Source of the DNA: Mycolicibacterium fluoranthenivorans
GTDB taxonomy: Bacteria > Actinomycetota > Actinomycetes > Mycobacteriales > Mycobacteriaceae
Assembly: GCF_011758805.1 (NCBI RefSeq)
Contig: NZ_JAANOW010000003.1
Location: forward strand, 496,001-560,000
Reading direction: 5' to 3'
Length of the DNA: 64,000 nucleotides
Shown here: positions 12,240-22,039 of the stretch, piece by piece
How positions within the stretch are numbered: the first letter of the stretch is position 1
How the letters are laid out: every line of letters starts with the position of its first letter
Made by a program: the position numbers and the translations under genes
The notes under the pieces: generated by a model
Database searches by the model: none
What the model saw: the letters and a program-made list of their open reading frames with translations, nothing else
What the model was told of the DNA's origin: nothing

Positions 12240-13358
12240 CTAACCCGTTGCCGCCCAAGGCTTCAACGGGTTCACCGCGAACTGGATCACCCGGTATGGG
12301 GCATTGTCGGCGGGTGCGGTGTGCCACTGGCTGATGAACACCCTCAGCTCGTCGAGCGTCGACGCCGGCGAGATATAGCCGCCGTACGGTTGAGCCAGGC
12401 TGTTGTCGCGTGGATCGGGCAGATCCTCGGGCGCGTCCGGCCACGGCGAGGCCACCACCACCGTGGTGACCGGTGCGGCGCCCAGCTGGGTCGGATCGTC
12501 GGCGACGCGCACCTCCATGTTGCCCGTGGTGGCATTGAAATAGGACAGCACCGTCTTACCGTCGATCTGGCGCGCGCTCAGCTCGCCAGCCCGATCGCTC
12601 CACAGCGCGGTGGGCGGGTGGCCCCAGCCCCGCGCCGCCGACCAGCCCTGCCAGCGACTGCGGTCGGTGAAATCGGCCGGCGGCACCCGGTACAGGAACA
12701 CCGGGCTGGTGCGGTCGAAGTTGTCGGCCACGATGTACACCCAGCCGCTCGGCGAGTCGCGGGTCGGAATCGGGTCGTAGTATCCGCTGATCTGCGACTG
12801 CGCACCGCCGGCATAGGAGGCGTCGCGCCGAGACTTGGGTACGGTGGGCCAGTTCGGCTGCGCCGCATCGGCTTTCACCAGGCGAGAGGAATCGGGTTTG
12901 AGATCGTGCGTGGTGGTGACGAGCATGTAGTTCGCCCGGTTGATCGACACGATCCCGGCCGGCAGTTGCGACGCACCCGCTGGCGGCCGGTCGGCCAGCA
13001 GCGGCGTCGTCACCCCGGTGACCCCGGTGACGCGCACGCGGTCGGCGATCGATTCCGGATCGACGTGCAGGGCCACGGGCGAATACCAGTTGCCGAATCC
13101 GACGCCCTGGCCTGCGAAGCTGTCGCCGCACACCTGCAGCATTCGGCTGGGGAACTCCATGAACTCACACAGGTCCGTCGCGCCGATACCGTAATCGCCG
13201 GTATCGGTGCCCGTTCCGGCCACCGGCCCCAGGCGCGTCACCTGGCCGGGCGCCAAGCCGAGGTCGGCCTGGGCCGGCACGGCGAACATCAGCGCCGAGG
13301 CCGACGAAATGGCGCACACCACCCGCACTTTCGCGCCCAAATGTGCACCTCGGCGCAA
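12240..13358 (-). CDS. Secreted DUF4185-family protein (Rv3707c-like)
   Basis: An exported beta-propeller-like protein of the DUF4185 family. A signal peptide is visible (VRVVCAISSASALMFAVPAQADLG). The mature domain carries family segments such as LCEFMEFPSRMLQVCGDSFA, FGNWYSPVALHVD and NRANYMLVTTTHDL. The long frame uses TTG at 13358; a GTG at 13328 gives a tighter signal peptide and may be the true start. The biochemical role of the family is unknown; some members are annotated as glycosidase-like. It sits 2 nt from asd, on the same strand and downstream of it. Confidence 0.8.
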   Translation of the reverse strand: MRRGAHLGAKVRVVCAISSASALMFAVPAQADLGLAPGQVTRLGPVAGTGTDTGDYGIGATDLCEFMEFPSRMLQVCGDSFAGQGVGFGNWYSPVALHVDPESIADRVRVTGVTGVTTPLLADRPPAGASQLPAGIVSINRANYMLVTTTHDLKPDSSRLVKADAAQPNWPTVPKSRRDASYAGGAQSQISGYYDPIPTRDSPSGWVYIVADNFDRTSPVFLYRVPPADFTDRSRWQGWSAARGWGHPPTALWSDRAGELSARQIDGKTVLSYFNATTGNMEVRVADDPTQLGAAPVTTVVVASPWPDAPEDLPDPRDNSLAQPYGGYISPASTLDELRVFISQWHTAPADNAPYRVIQFAVNPLKPWAATG

Positions 13359-13359
13359 A

Positions 13360-14391
<1,032 letters not shown>

Positions 14392-15657
14392 TTATATCCC
14401 CGTCCCCGCGTACACGACGGCTTCCTCATCGCCACCGAGACCGAAGGCCTCATGCAGCGTGGCCACCGCCTTGTCCAGCTCGGTGTCCTTGATCAGCACC
14501 GAGATCCGGATCTCGGAGGTGGAGATCAGGTCGATGTTGATGCCGGCGTCGGCCAGCGCCTCGCAGAAGGTCGCCGTCACCCCGGGATGGCTGCGCATAC
14601 CCGCGCCGATCAGCGACACCTTGCCGATGTGATCGTCGTAGAGCACCTGGGAGAAGCCGATCTCGTCCTTGAGAGCGGTCAGCTTCTCCACCGCACTCGG
14701 TCCGTTCTCCCGCGAGCAGGTGAAGGTGATGTCGGTCTTGCCGTCCTCCACCTTCGAGATGTTCTGCAACACCATGTCGATGTTCACGTCGGCGTCGGCG
14801 ACGGCGCGGAACACCTTGGCGGCGTAACCGGGGACGTCGGGCAATGCCACGACGGTGACCTTGGCCTCGCTGCGGTCGTGCGCGACTCCGGTGAGGATGG
14901 CGTCTTCCATGGGGATGTCCTCGATCGATCCTTTGACAATGGTTCCGGGCTTGTCCGAGTACGACGAACGGACGTGAATCGGCACGTTGTATCGGCGGGC
15001 GTATTCGACACAACGCAGCATCAGTACCTTGGCGCCGCAGGCGGCCATCTCCAGCATCTCCTCGAAGGAGACGCTGTCCAGATGCCTGGCGTTGGGCACG
15101 ATGCGCGGGTCGGCGGTGAAGATGCCGTCGACATCGGTGTAGATCTCGCAGACATCGGCGTGCAGGGCGGCGGCCAGGGCGACGGCCGTGGTGTCCGAGC
15201 CGCCGCGGCCCAGCGTGGTGACGTCCTTGCTGTCCTGGCTGACGCCCTGGAATCCGGCGACCAGCACGATCTGGCCCGCATCGAGGGCTTCACGCAGGCG
15301 GGTCGGGGTGACGTCGATGATCTTGGCGTTGCCGTGCGTGCCGGTGGTGACGACGCCGGCCTGTGAGCCGGTGAACGAACGGGCCTGTGCGCCGAGCGAC
15401 TCGATGGCCATCGCGACCAGCGCATTGGAGATGCGCTCACCGGCGGTGAGCAGCATGTCCATCTCGCGCGCGGGGGGCGCCGGGGAGACCTGGCGGGCCA
15501 GATCCAGCAGGTCATCGGTGGTGTCACCCATCGCGGAGACGACGACGACCACGTCATGGCCGGCCTTCTTGGTTTCCACGATGCGCTCGGCGACGCGCCG
15601 AATCCGATCGGCGTCCGCCACCGATGATCCGCCGTATTTCTGCACGACGAGCGCCAC
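14392..15657 (-). CDS. ask: Aspartokinase
   Basis: Phosphorylates aspartate as the first step of the aspartate amino-acid family. From the GTG at 15657 the product is 421 aa, the mycobacterial length; the frame is open 54 nt further upstream but that prefix is not Ask-like. The kinase domain begins [20 protein letters not shown]. It continues with [16 protein letters not shown] and the regulatory C-terminal ACT domains ([32 protein letters not shown]). Internal start codons near [14 protein letters not shown] could give the separate beta subunit known for actinobacterial aspartokinases; this is by analogy. Confidence 0.96.
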   Translation of the reverse strand: MALVVQKYGGSSVADADRIRRVAERIVETKKAGHDVVVVVSAMGDTTDDLLDLARQVSPAPPAREMDMLLTAGERISNALVAMAIESLGAQARSFTGSQAGVVTTGTHGNAKIIDVTPTRLREALDAGQIVLVAGFQGVSQDSKDVTTLGRGGSDTTAVALAAALHADVCEIYTDVDGIFTADPRIVPNARHLDSVSFEEMLEMAACGAKVLMLRCVEYARRYNVPIHVRSSYSDKPGTIVKGSIEDIPMEDAILTGVAHDRSEAKVTVVALPDVPGYAAKVFRAVADADVNIDMVLQNISKVEDGKTDITFTCSRENGPSAVEKLTALKDEIGFSQVLYDDHIGKVSLIGAGMRSHPGVTATFCEALADAGINIDLISTSEIRISVLIKDTELDKAVATLHEAFGLGGDEEAVVYAGTGI

Positions 15658-15749
15658 TGTAGAACCTCTCAACCGCCGGGATGTCCCAACAAGGATAAGG
15701 GGTCCGCACACTGGTTTTTACTCCTCCACCTGCCGGTAGCGTCAGCGGG

Positions 15750-16355
15750 GTGGATGAGCACCTCGCGCGAAGACCGCTGGGACCGCGCGACCGCCTGGCG
15801 CGCACCAGCGTGCCGATCCATCCGCCCATCGCGGCCCGCTGGAGCCCACGCGCTTTCGACCCGTCCGCGGTGGTCAGCCGCCACGACCTCACGGCATTGG
15901 TGGAGGCGGCGCGTTGGTCGGCCACCTGGGGGCACCGCGAACCGGTGCGCTACGTCGTCGGGATACGCGTGGATGAGACATTCACCACGCTGGCGGGGCT
16001 GCTCAAGAGGGGTAACAGCTACGCCCGTGCGGCGGGTGCGCTGATCCTGGTGTGCGCCGACGAAGGCGAGGACGAGCGCACCGCGCGCTACGCCGCCGTC
16101 GACGCCGGTGCCGCGATCGCCGCACTGAGCATCGAGGCGGTGTCGCGCGGTCTGATCGCGCATCCGATGGCCGGGTTCGATACCGACGGTGCGCGGCGGG
16201 CGTTCGATCTCCCGGCCGGGCTCCGTCCGCTCGCGGTGATCGCCGTGGGCTCACTGGGCGACTACGCGCAGGCCGACGCCGCCGTCGTCGAGCGCGACAG
16301 CCGGCCCCGGGAGCGGCTGCCATTGGACCGGCTCGTACTCAACTGGCCGTTGTGA
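15750..16355 (+). CDS. Nitroreductase-family protein
   Basis: A 201-aa FMN-dependent nitroreductase-like protein starting at GTG 15750, divergent from ask. Recognisable features are ARWSPRAFDPSAVVSRHDLTALVEAARWSATWG (given here by its ends: ARWSPRAF and EAARWSATWG), which forms the FMN-phosphate site. The mid-protein VDAGAAIAALSIEAVSRGL and AHPMAGFD follow. Such enzymes reduce nitro groups or quinones with NAD(P)H; the physiological substrate is unknown. The gene ends 100 nt before amt. Confidence 0.8.
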   Translation: MDEHLARRPLGPRDRLARTSVPIHPPIAARWSPRAFDPSAVVSRHDLTALVEAARWSATWGHREPVRYVVGIRVDETFTTLAGLLKRGNSYARAAGALILVCADEGEDERTARYAAVDAGAAIAALSIEAVSRGLIAHPMAGFDTDGARRAFDLPAGLRPLAVIAVGSLGDYAQADAAVVERDSRPRERLPLDRLVLNWPL

Positions 16356-16358
16356 GCC

Positions 16359-16396
16359 GTAACCCGCTCGCAACACCACACAACGGTCCACGTAAC
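16359..16396 (+). promoter_or_regulatory. Candidate GlnR binding site upstream of amt
   Basis: GTAAC-n6-GCAAC at 16359-16374 is a clean match to the actinobacterial GlnR half-site pair (GTnAC-n6-GnAAC). It is followed at about one helical turn spacing by CAACG (16381) and GTAAC (16392-16396). Four AAC/AC cores at roughly 11-nt periodicity are what GlnR operators look like. Ammonium transporter genes are known GlnR targets in mycobacteria. Predicts induction of amt on nitrogen limitation. Confidence 0.65.
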
Positions 16397-16455
16397 AGAA
16401 ACATCGTCTACTGCGAGTGATCGGCCCGGCGGCCGCACCCCCTCAGGAGACGTAT

Positions 16456-17715
16456 ATGGATACCGGCACCACCGCGTTCATGCTCTGTTGCATCATCGGC
16501 CTCACGATGATGATCCCCGGCCTCGCGCTCTTCTACGGAGGCATGGTCTCCGTCAAGAGCTCGACCAACATGATGATGATGACCTTCGGCGCGGTCGCGA
16601 TCGTCGGCGTGCTCTGGGTGTTGTTCGGCTTCTCGATGACCTTCGGCACCTCGATCGGCGGCTCCGGACTGGTCGGCAGCTTCACCGAGTTCGCCGGCAT
16701 GAAGGATCTTCTGGAAACGCAGACGACCATCAACGGTCTGCCGGTCAGCCTGTTCGCGTTGTTCCAGGCACTGTTCGCGGCCATCACGGTGGCGCTCATC
16801 TCCGGTGCGGCAGCCGACCGGATGAAGTTCGGCGCCTGGATGCTGTTCGCCACGGTGTGGGCCGTGCTGGTCTACTTCCCCGTCGCACACTGGGTGTTCG
16901 CCTTCGACGGTGTGGTCACCAAGGACTCGGTCGGAGGCTGGATCGCCAACAACCTCAAGGCGATCGACTTCGCCGGTGGCACCGCGGTGCACATCAACGC
17001 CGGTGCGGCGGCGCTGGCCGTCGCCATCGTGCTCGGCAAGGCCGCCAACTGGGGTCAGCTGCGCAAGCCGCACAACGTCCCGCTGACCCTGCTGGGCGCC
17101 GGCCTGCTGTGGGCCGGTTGGTACGCGTTCAACGGTGGTTCCGCCCTGGCCGCCGGTAACTCGGCCGCCATCGTCATGGTCACCACCTTCGTCGCGACCT
17201 GCGCCGCGACCCTGGCCTGGCTGGCCGTCGAGAAGTTCAAGGACGGGCACGTCACCGGCGTCGGTGCCGCGGCCGGCGCGATCACCGGCCTGGTCGCCAT
17301 CACCCCCGCCTGCGGTGCGGTCACCCCGGTCGGTGCCATCATCCTGGGCCTGGTCGCCGGGGCCATCTGCCCGTTCGCGGTGGGACTCAAGGAGAAGTTC
17401 GGCTACGACGACTCGCTGGACGTGGTCGGCGTGCACCTCGTCGGCGGTGTCATCGGCACCCTGATGATCGGTTTCCTGGCCAGTGATTCCATGCCGAATG
17501 CCACCAACGGCCTGTTCTACGGCGGCGGGTTCGGTCAGCTCTGGAAGCAGGCCCTCGCGGCAGGCGCGGTGATGGTCTACTCCTTCGTCATCGCGTTCGT
17601 CATCGCCTTCGCCATCAAGAAGACGATCGGCATCCGCATCTCGCCCGAAGAAGAAGAAAAGGGCATCGACACGCACGTCCACCGGGACGCGGCCTACGAG
17701 CTCGCACCCGTCTAG
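16456..17715 (+). CDS. amt: Ammonium transporter Amt
   Basis: An integral membrane NH4+/NH3 channel of 419 aa with about eleven hydrophobic segments. The ATG at 16456 is preceded by AGGAG (16445-16449), so the 13 upstream codons of the open frame are excluded. The twin pore histidines are in YFPVAHWVFAFDG and VVGVHLVGGVIGT; the periplasmic vestibule region and FAGGTAVHINAGAAALAVAI are typical. No signal peptide besides the first TM is evident. It begins a nitrogen block: a GlnR-like site lies upstream and a strong hairpin downstream separates it partly from the glutamine-synthetase-like gene. Confidence 0.95.
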   Translation: MDTGTTAFMLCCIIGLTMMIPGLALFYGGMVSVKSSTNMMMMTFGAVAIVGVLWVLFGFSMTFGTSIGGSGLVGSFTEFAGMKDLLETQTTINGLPVSLFALFQALFAAITVALISGAAADRMKFGAWMLFATVWAVLVYFPVAHWVFAFDGVVTKDSVGGWIANNLKAIDFAGGTAVHINAGAAALAVAIVLGKAANWGQLRKPHNVPLTLLGAGLLWAGWYAFNGGSALAAGNSAAIVMVTTFVATCAATLAWLAVEKFKDGHVTGVGAAAGAITGLVAITPACGAVTPVGAIILGLVAGAICPFAVGLKEKFGYDDSLDVVGVHLVGGVIGTLMIGFLASDSMPNATNGLFYGGGFGQLWKQALAAGAVMVYSFVIAFVIAFAIKKTIGIRISPEEEEKGIDTHVHRDAAYELAPV

Positions 17716-17729
17716 ATCCCAACCCGGCT

Positions 17730-17760
17730 CCAGCCGGCGCAGCACTCCTGCGCCGGCTGG
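17730..17760 (+). terminator. Strong hairpin after amt
   Basis: A perfect 13-bp stem (CCAGCCGGCGCAG with CTGCGCCGGCTGG) closes a 5-nt loop 15 nt after the amt stop. Only a few T residues follow (GGGTTTCTTTGG after several bases), so it may be a mycobacterial-type terminator lacking a U tract, or an mRNA-stabilising element. It probably attenuates read-through into glnT. Confidence 0.65.
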
Positions 17761-17801
17761 TCACCGGGGTTTCTTTGGCCCATTCGAGTTTCACCGTACG
17801 A

Positions 17802-17823
17802 TACATTGGTTCTTATTAGGAGA
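17802..17823 (+). promoter_or_regulatory. Putative promoter -10 and ribosome binding site of the glnT-like gene
   Basis: TACATT at 17802-17807 is a plausible -10 hexamer after the amt hairpin. TAGGAGA at 17817-17823 is a strong Shine-Dalgarno 5-6 nt before the ATG at 17829. A -10 this close to the start implies a very short leader if used, so transcription may also come from amt read-through. Confidence 0.4.
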
Positions 17824-17828
17824 CAGCT

Positions 17829-19133
17829 ATGCCGCCCGATCTTGCCACCCTGGCCGAGCAATCCGGCACCCGATTCATTCTCGCGCTGTTCGTCGACCTA
17901 CGCGGAAAGCCCTGCGCCAAACTGGTTCCCGTCGAGGCCGTCGACCAACTGGCCACCGAGGGAGTCGGGTTCGCCGGGTACGCCGTCGGTGCCATGGGCC
18001 AGGAGCCCAAGGACCCCGATCTGATGGCGATTCCCGACCCGGCGTCGTTCACCCCGATCCCGTTCATCAAAGAGGGTCTGGCGCTGGTGCACTGCGATCC
18101 GCACGTGGAGGGCAAGCCGTGGCCGTACGCGCCGCGGGTCATCCTCAAGGGCTTGATCCAGCGGGCCGCCGACGCCGGTTTCGAGCCCTGGGTGGGTGCG
18201 GAGGTGGAGTACTTCCTGCTGCGCCGTGACGCCGGCGGCAACCTGGTCACCGCCGACACCGCCGATACCGCGGCCCAACCCTGTTACGACGCACGGGGTG
18301 TCACGCGGATGTACGACCACCTGACCTCGATCTCCACCGCGATGAACGCACTGGGCTGGTCCAACTACGCCAACGACCACGAGGACGGCAACGGCCAGTT
18401 CGAGCAGAACTTCGAGTTCGCCGACGCGCTGACCACGGCCGACCGGGTGATCACGCTGCGCTACCTGTTGTCGATGATCGCCACCGAGCGCGACATGGTC
18501 GCCACGTTCATGCCCAAGCCGTTCGCCGATCGCACCGGCAACGGACTGCACCTGCACATGTCGCTCACCAGCGCGGGGATCCCGGTGTTCCCGGCCCAGG
18601 AGGACCCGCGGGGCCTGGGTCTGTCCGATACCGCGTACGGGTTCATCGGCGGCATCCTGGACCACGCCTGCGCACTGCAGGCCGTGGTGGCCCCCACCGT
18701 CAACTCCTACAAACGCACCGGTGCCACCACCACCTCGTCGGGGGCATCGTGGGCTCCGCGCAAGCCCAGCTACGGCGGCAACGACCGCACCCACTACATC
18801 CGGGTGCCCGACAACCAGCGCGTCGAACTGCGGGGCGGCGACGGCTCGGCCAATCCGTACCTGGCGATCGCGGCGTCGCTCGGCGCCGGCATCGACGGCA
18901 TCAAGCGCAGCCTCGACCCCGGTGCCGTGGGCGCGCAGGGCCCGTCGACCTTGCCGCCCACCTTGCTGCACGCCATCGACGAACTGGAGGCCGACCCGGT
19001 GATCACCGGGGTACTCGACGCCGCCGGCGAGGGCGTCGCGACCTACTTCGCCGGCGTCAAACGTGACGAGTTCTTCGCCTACCACGGCACCGTCGCGCCG
19101 TGGGAAGTCGATTCCTATCTGACCGCGTTCTGA
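17829..19133 (+). CDS. Type III glutamine synthetase-like / gamma-glutamylamide synthetase (GlnT family)
   Basis: A 434-aa glutamine-synthetase-fold ligase of the GlnT/GMAS branch. ATP-grasp-like GS motifs include EPWVGAEVEYFLLRRD, NDHEDGNGQFEQNFEFADA, the ATP/glutamate segment TGNGLHLHMSL, TVNSYKRTG and VELRGGDGSANPYLAIAA. In methylotrophs this branch makes gamma-glutamylmethylamide. In other bacteria (glnT-glxBCD clusters) the amine acceptor is uncertain, and ammonia is possible. The neighbours (split glutamate-synthase-like subunits and an amine oxidase) favour an N-methylglutamate or related amine pathway. The gene is not one of the standard glnA1-glnA4 set. Confidence 0.85.
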   Translation: MPPDLATLAEQSGTRFILALFVDLRGKPCAKLVPVEAVDQLATEGVGFAGYAVGAMGQEPKDPDLMAIPDPASFTPIPFIKEGLALVHCDPHVEGKPWPYAPRVILKGLIQRAADAGFEPWVGAEVEYFLLRRDAGGNLVTADTADTAAQPCYDARGVTRMYDHLTSISTAMNALGWSNYANDHEDGNGQFEQNFEFADALTTADRVITLRYLLSMIATERDMVATFMPKPFADRTGNGLHLHMSLTSAGIPVFPAQEDPRGLGLSDTAYGFIGGILDHACALQAVVAPTVNSYKRTGATTTSSGASWAPRKPSYGGNDRTHYIRVPDNQRVELRGGDGSANPYLAIAASLGAGIDGIKRSLDPGAVGAQGPSTLPPTLLHAIDELEADPVITGVLDAAGEGVATYFAGVKRDEFFAYHGTVAPWEVDSYLTAF

Positions 19134-19154
19134 AACTTTCAAGGGAGACAACAT

Positions 19155-20024
19155 ATGTGTGGCATCGTGGGGTTACACCTACGCACACCGGAGCTCTATC
19201 CCCGGCTGGGCGAACTGCTCACCGGAATGCTGTGCGAAATGTCGGACCGCGGGTCGGATTCGGCCGGGGTGGCCGTCTACGGCGACCCGGCGTGGTCACC
19301 GCCGGGCCGGGGGTGCGTATCGGTGACCGATATCGAGAAGGCCCCGGACCTGGGCCCGGATGTTGCTGTCGTACAGGTTGATTCGACTTACATCCTGACC
19401 GCCGACACACCGTCGGAGGAACTGCTCACCCGGGTACGGGCGGCCTACCCGGACGCGTTGATCGCAGGGTTCGGAGCCGATCTGGCCGTGCTCAAGGGTG
19501 TCGGCAATCCACGTACCCTGACCGAGGGCTGGGGGCTGGCCAAGGCCCAGGGCTGGCAGGGTGTCGGACACACCAGGATGGCCACCGAGTCGGCCGTCAC
19601 CCCGTCGGGCTGCCATCCCTACACCGTCGGCCCGCAGCAGTGCCTGGTGCACAACGGATCGTTCGCCAACCACGCCACCATCCGGCGCGAACTACGCAGG
19701 GCTGGCGTCGAATTCGACAGCGAGAACGACACCGAGGTCGGCGCCCGATTCGTCGCCAAAGCGCTGGCCGACGGGCGGGACGTGGAAGGCGCGCTGAAGG
19801 ACCTCCTCGCGTCCTTTGACGGCTTCTACACGCTGCTGGTGTCCGATCGGGATTCGTTCGCGGTGGTGCGCGACGCGATCGCCTGCAAACCGGCGGTCAT
19901 CGCCGAGACACCCGGCTGGGTGGCGATGGCCAGTGAGTACCGCGCGCTGGCCGGTCTGCCCGGTGTCGATGAAGCCAAGATCTGGGAACCGGAACCGGAG
20001 GTTGTGTACGCATGGAAAAAGTAG
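19155..20024 (+). CDS. Class II glutamine amidotransferase subunit (GlxB/MgsA-like)
   Basis: A 289-aa stand-alone Ntn-amidotransferase. Cys2 of MCGIVGLHLR is the nucleophile; DRGSDSAGVAVYGD and GVGHTRMATESAV are family segments that bind the gamma-glutamyl group, and QCLVHNGSFANHATIRRELR follows. It corresponds to the N-terminal glutaminase domain of glutamate synthase, released as a separate subunit as in N-methylglutamate synthase MgsA. AAGGGAG 8 nt before the ATG is a good ribosome binding site. Its 3' end overlaps the next gene by 13 nt, so the two are coupled. Confidence 0.88.
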   Translation: MCGIVGLHLRTPELYPRLGELLTGMLCEMSDRGSDSAGVAVYGDPAWSPPGRGCVSVTDIEKAPDLGPDVAVVQVDSTYILTADTPSEELLTRVRAAYPDALIAGFGADLAVLKGVGNPRTLTEGWGLAKAQGWQGVGHTRMATESAVTPSGCHPYTVGPQQCLVHNGSFANHATIRRELRRAGVEFDSENDTEVGARFVAKALADGRDVEGALKDLLASFDGFYTLLVSDRDSFAVVRDAIACKPAVIAETPGWVAMASEYRALAGLPGVDEAKIWEPEPEVVYAWKK

Positions 20025-20713
20025 GGGCCACGCTATCGGTCGAGTCTTTCGATCTGCGCACCTCACCGTTGCGCGAGGTCAACTCGGCGCTGCACCAACT
20101 CGGGATCGAAGGTGACTTCCTCATCGCCCATCCCGACGGCGCCCACAATGTCGCCGTCGGACTCAACGCACCGGTGCAGGTGCGCATCGAGGGACACGTC
20201 GGCTACTACGCCGCGGGAATGAACCAGCTCGCCGACGTCACCATCGCCGGTAACGCCGGCACCGGGGTGGCCGAGAACATGATGAGCGGCACGGTGCGGG
20301 TCACCGGCAACGCGTCGCAGTCCGCCGGGGCCACCGCGCACGGCGGCCTGCTGGTGATCGAAGGTGACGCGGCGGCCCGCTGCGGTATCTCGATGAAAGG
20401 CGTCGATATCGTGGTCGGCGGCAACATCGGCCACATGAGCGCCTTCATGGCCCAGGCGGGGCGACTGGTGGTACGCGGCGATGCCGGTGAGGCCCTGGGG
20501 GATTCGATCTACGAGGCCCGGATCTACGTGCGCGGCAAGGTCGCATCGCTGGGCGCGGACTGCATCGCCAAACCCATGCGTCCCGAACATCATGCCGAAC
20601 TGGCCGAGCTACTCGCTGCGGCCGGCTACGCCGACGACACCTCCGCGTACACCCGGTACGGATCGGCACGCAACCTCTACCACTTCCACGTCGACAACTC
20701 TGCGAGCTACTAA
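20012..20713 (+). CDS. GXGXG-repeat glutamate-synthase-like subunit (GlxC/MgsB-like)
   Basis: A 233-aa right-handed beta-helix protein equal to the C-terminal GXGXG domain of glutamate synthase large subunit. Repeats such as GNAGTGVAENMMSGTVRV, GNASQSAGATAHGGLLVIEG and GGNIGHMSAFMAQAGRLVV are seen along residues 80-170. The domain is structural and holds the neighbouring subunits together. The ATG lies inside the preceding gene and the stop is followed immediately by the next ATG (TAAATG), so stoichiometric expression of the three subunits is likely. Confidence 0.87.
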   Translation: MEKVGATLSVESFDLRTSPLREVNSALHQLGIEGDFLIAHPDGAHNVAVGLNAPVQVRIEGHVGYYAAGMNQLADVTIAGNAGTGVAENMMSGTVRVTGNASQSAGATAHGGLLVIEGDAAARCGISMKGVDIVVGGNIGHMSAFMAQAGRLVVRGDAGEALGDSIYEARIYVRGKVASLGADCIAKPMRPEHHAELAELLAAAGYADDTSAYTRYGSARNLYHFHVDNSASY

Positions 20714-22039
20714 ATGACTTCAGTTGATGACCGGGCCCGACTGGGCCTGCGCGAGTCCGCCACCTTCGACCGCCCCACCATCGCCGCCATCCAGCGGGCC
20801 GCCGAGACGGGGATCTACGACATCCGGGGCTGGGGCGCCAAGAGGCCGCTTCCCCATTTCGACGACCTGCTGTTCCTGGGTGCGTCGATGTCGCGCTACC
20901 CCTTGGAGGGTTACCGGGAGCGCTGCGGCACCGATGTGGTGCTCGGCGACCGGCATGCCAAACACCCCCTGCATCTGGACATCCCGGTCACCATCGCGGG
21001 TATGAGCTTCGGGGCGCTGTCCGGGCCGGCCAAGGAGGCACTGGGCCGCGGCGCCAGCGAAGCGGGTACCTCCACCACCACCGGTGACGGCGGGATGACG
21101 CCCGAGGAACGCGGCCAGAGCAAGAACCTGGTCTACCAGTACCTTCCGTCGCGCTACGGGATGAACCCCGACGACCTACGCAAGGCCGATGCCATCGAGG
21201 TGGTGCTGGGCCAGGGGGCCAAACCCGGTGGCGGTGGAATGTTGTTGGGGCAGAAGATCTCCCCGCGGGTGGCCGGCATGCGCACGCTGCCCGAGGGTAT
21301 CGACCAGCGCAGCGCCTGCCGGCATCCGGACTGGACCGGGCCCGATGATCTGACCATCAAGATCAACGAGTTGCGCGAGATCACCGACTGGGAGAAGCCC
21401 ATCTACGTCAAGGTCGGGGCCACCCGCACCTACTACGACGTCAAACTCGCGGTGCACGCCGGCGCCGACGTGGTGGTGGTCGACGGGATGCAGGGCGGCA
21501 CCGCCGCCACCCAGGAGGTGTTCATCGAACACGTCGGTATCCCCACCCTGGCCGCGGTCCCGCAGGCGGTGCAGGCACTCTCCGAGCTGGGGGTGCACAG
21601 AAAGGTGCAACTGATCGTCTCCGGCGGCATCCGGTCCGGCGCCGACGTGGCCAAGGCGCTGGCACTGGGTGCCGACGCGGTGGCCATCGGCACCGCGGCG
21701 CTGATCGCCCTCGGCGACAACCATCCCCGCTACGGCGCCGAGTACGAAAAGCTGGGCAGCGCGGCCGGTTTCTACGACGACTTCCAGGACGGCCGCGACC
21801 CCGCCGGGATCAGCACTCAGGACCCCGAACTCGCCGCACGCTTCGATCCGATCGAGGGTGGCCGGCGGCTGGCCAACTACCTGCGGGTGTTGACCATGGA
21901 GGCCCAGACCATCGCGCGGGCCTGCGGCAAGGCCCATGTCACACATCTGGAACCCGAGGATCTGGTGGCCGTCACCATCGAGGCCGCCGCCATGGCCCGG
22001 GTACCGCTGGCCGGTACGAACTGGATACCGGGCTCATGA
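20714..22039 (+). CDS. FMN-dependent glutamate-synthase-like subunit (GlxD/MgsC-like)
   Basis: The 441-aa FMN-binding TIM-barrel synthase subunit. Signatures are IAGMSFGALSGPAKEALGRG, STTTGDGGMTPEERGQSKN, KPGGGGMLLGQKISPRVA and the FMN-phosphate region VDGMQGGTAATQEVF...SGGIRSGADVAKALALGADAV (quoted by its two ends). Iron-sulfur cysteines of true GltB are expected near the C-terminus (SACRHPDW and ARACGKAHVTHL are the only candidates), so electron input may differ. With the amidotransferase and GXGXG subunits it makes a three-part synthase that could form glutamate or N-methylglutamate from 2-oxoglutarate and an amide donor. Confidence 0.87.
   Translation: MTSVDDRARLGLRESATFDRPTIAAIQRAAETGIYDIRGWGAKRPLPHFDDLLFLGASMSRYPLEGYRERCGTDVVLGDRHAKHPLHLDIPVTIAGMSFGALSGPAKEALGRGASEAGTSTTTGDGGMTPEERGQSKNLVYQYLPSRYGMNPDDLRKADAIEVVLGQGAKPGGGGMLLGQKISPRVAGMRTLPEGIDQRSACRHPDWTGPDDLTIKINELREITDWEKPIYVKVGATRTYYDVKLAVHAGADVVVVDGMQGGTAATQEVFIEHVGIPTLAAVPQAVQALSELGVHRKVQLIVSGGIRSGADVAKALALGADAVAIGTAALIALGDNHPRYGAEYEKLGSAAGFYDDFQDGRDPAGISTQDPELAARFDPIEGGRRLANYLRVLTMEAQTIARACGKAHVTHLEPEDLVAVTIEAAAMARVPLAGTNWIPGS

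Noticed and set aside
16408..17745. A 445-codon minus-strand open frame opposite amt
   Set aside because: Highly charged Asp/Gly/His sequence typical of antisense to a membrane protein gene.
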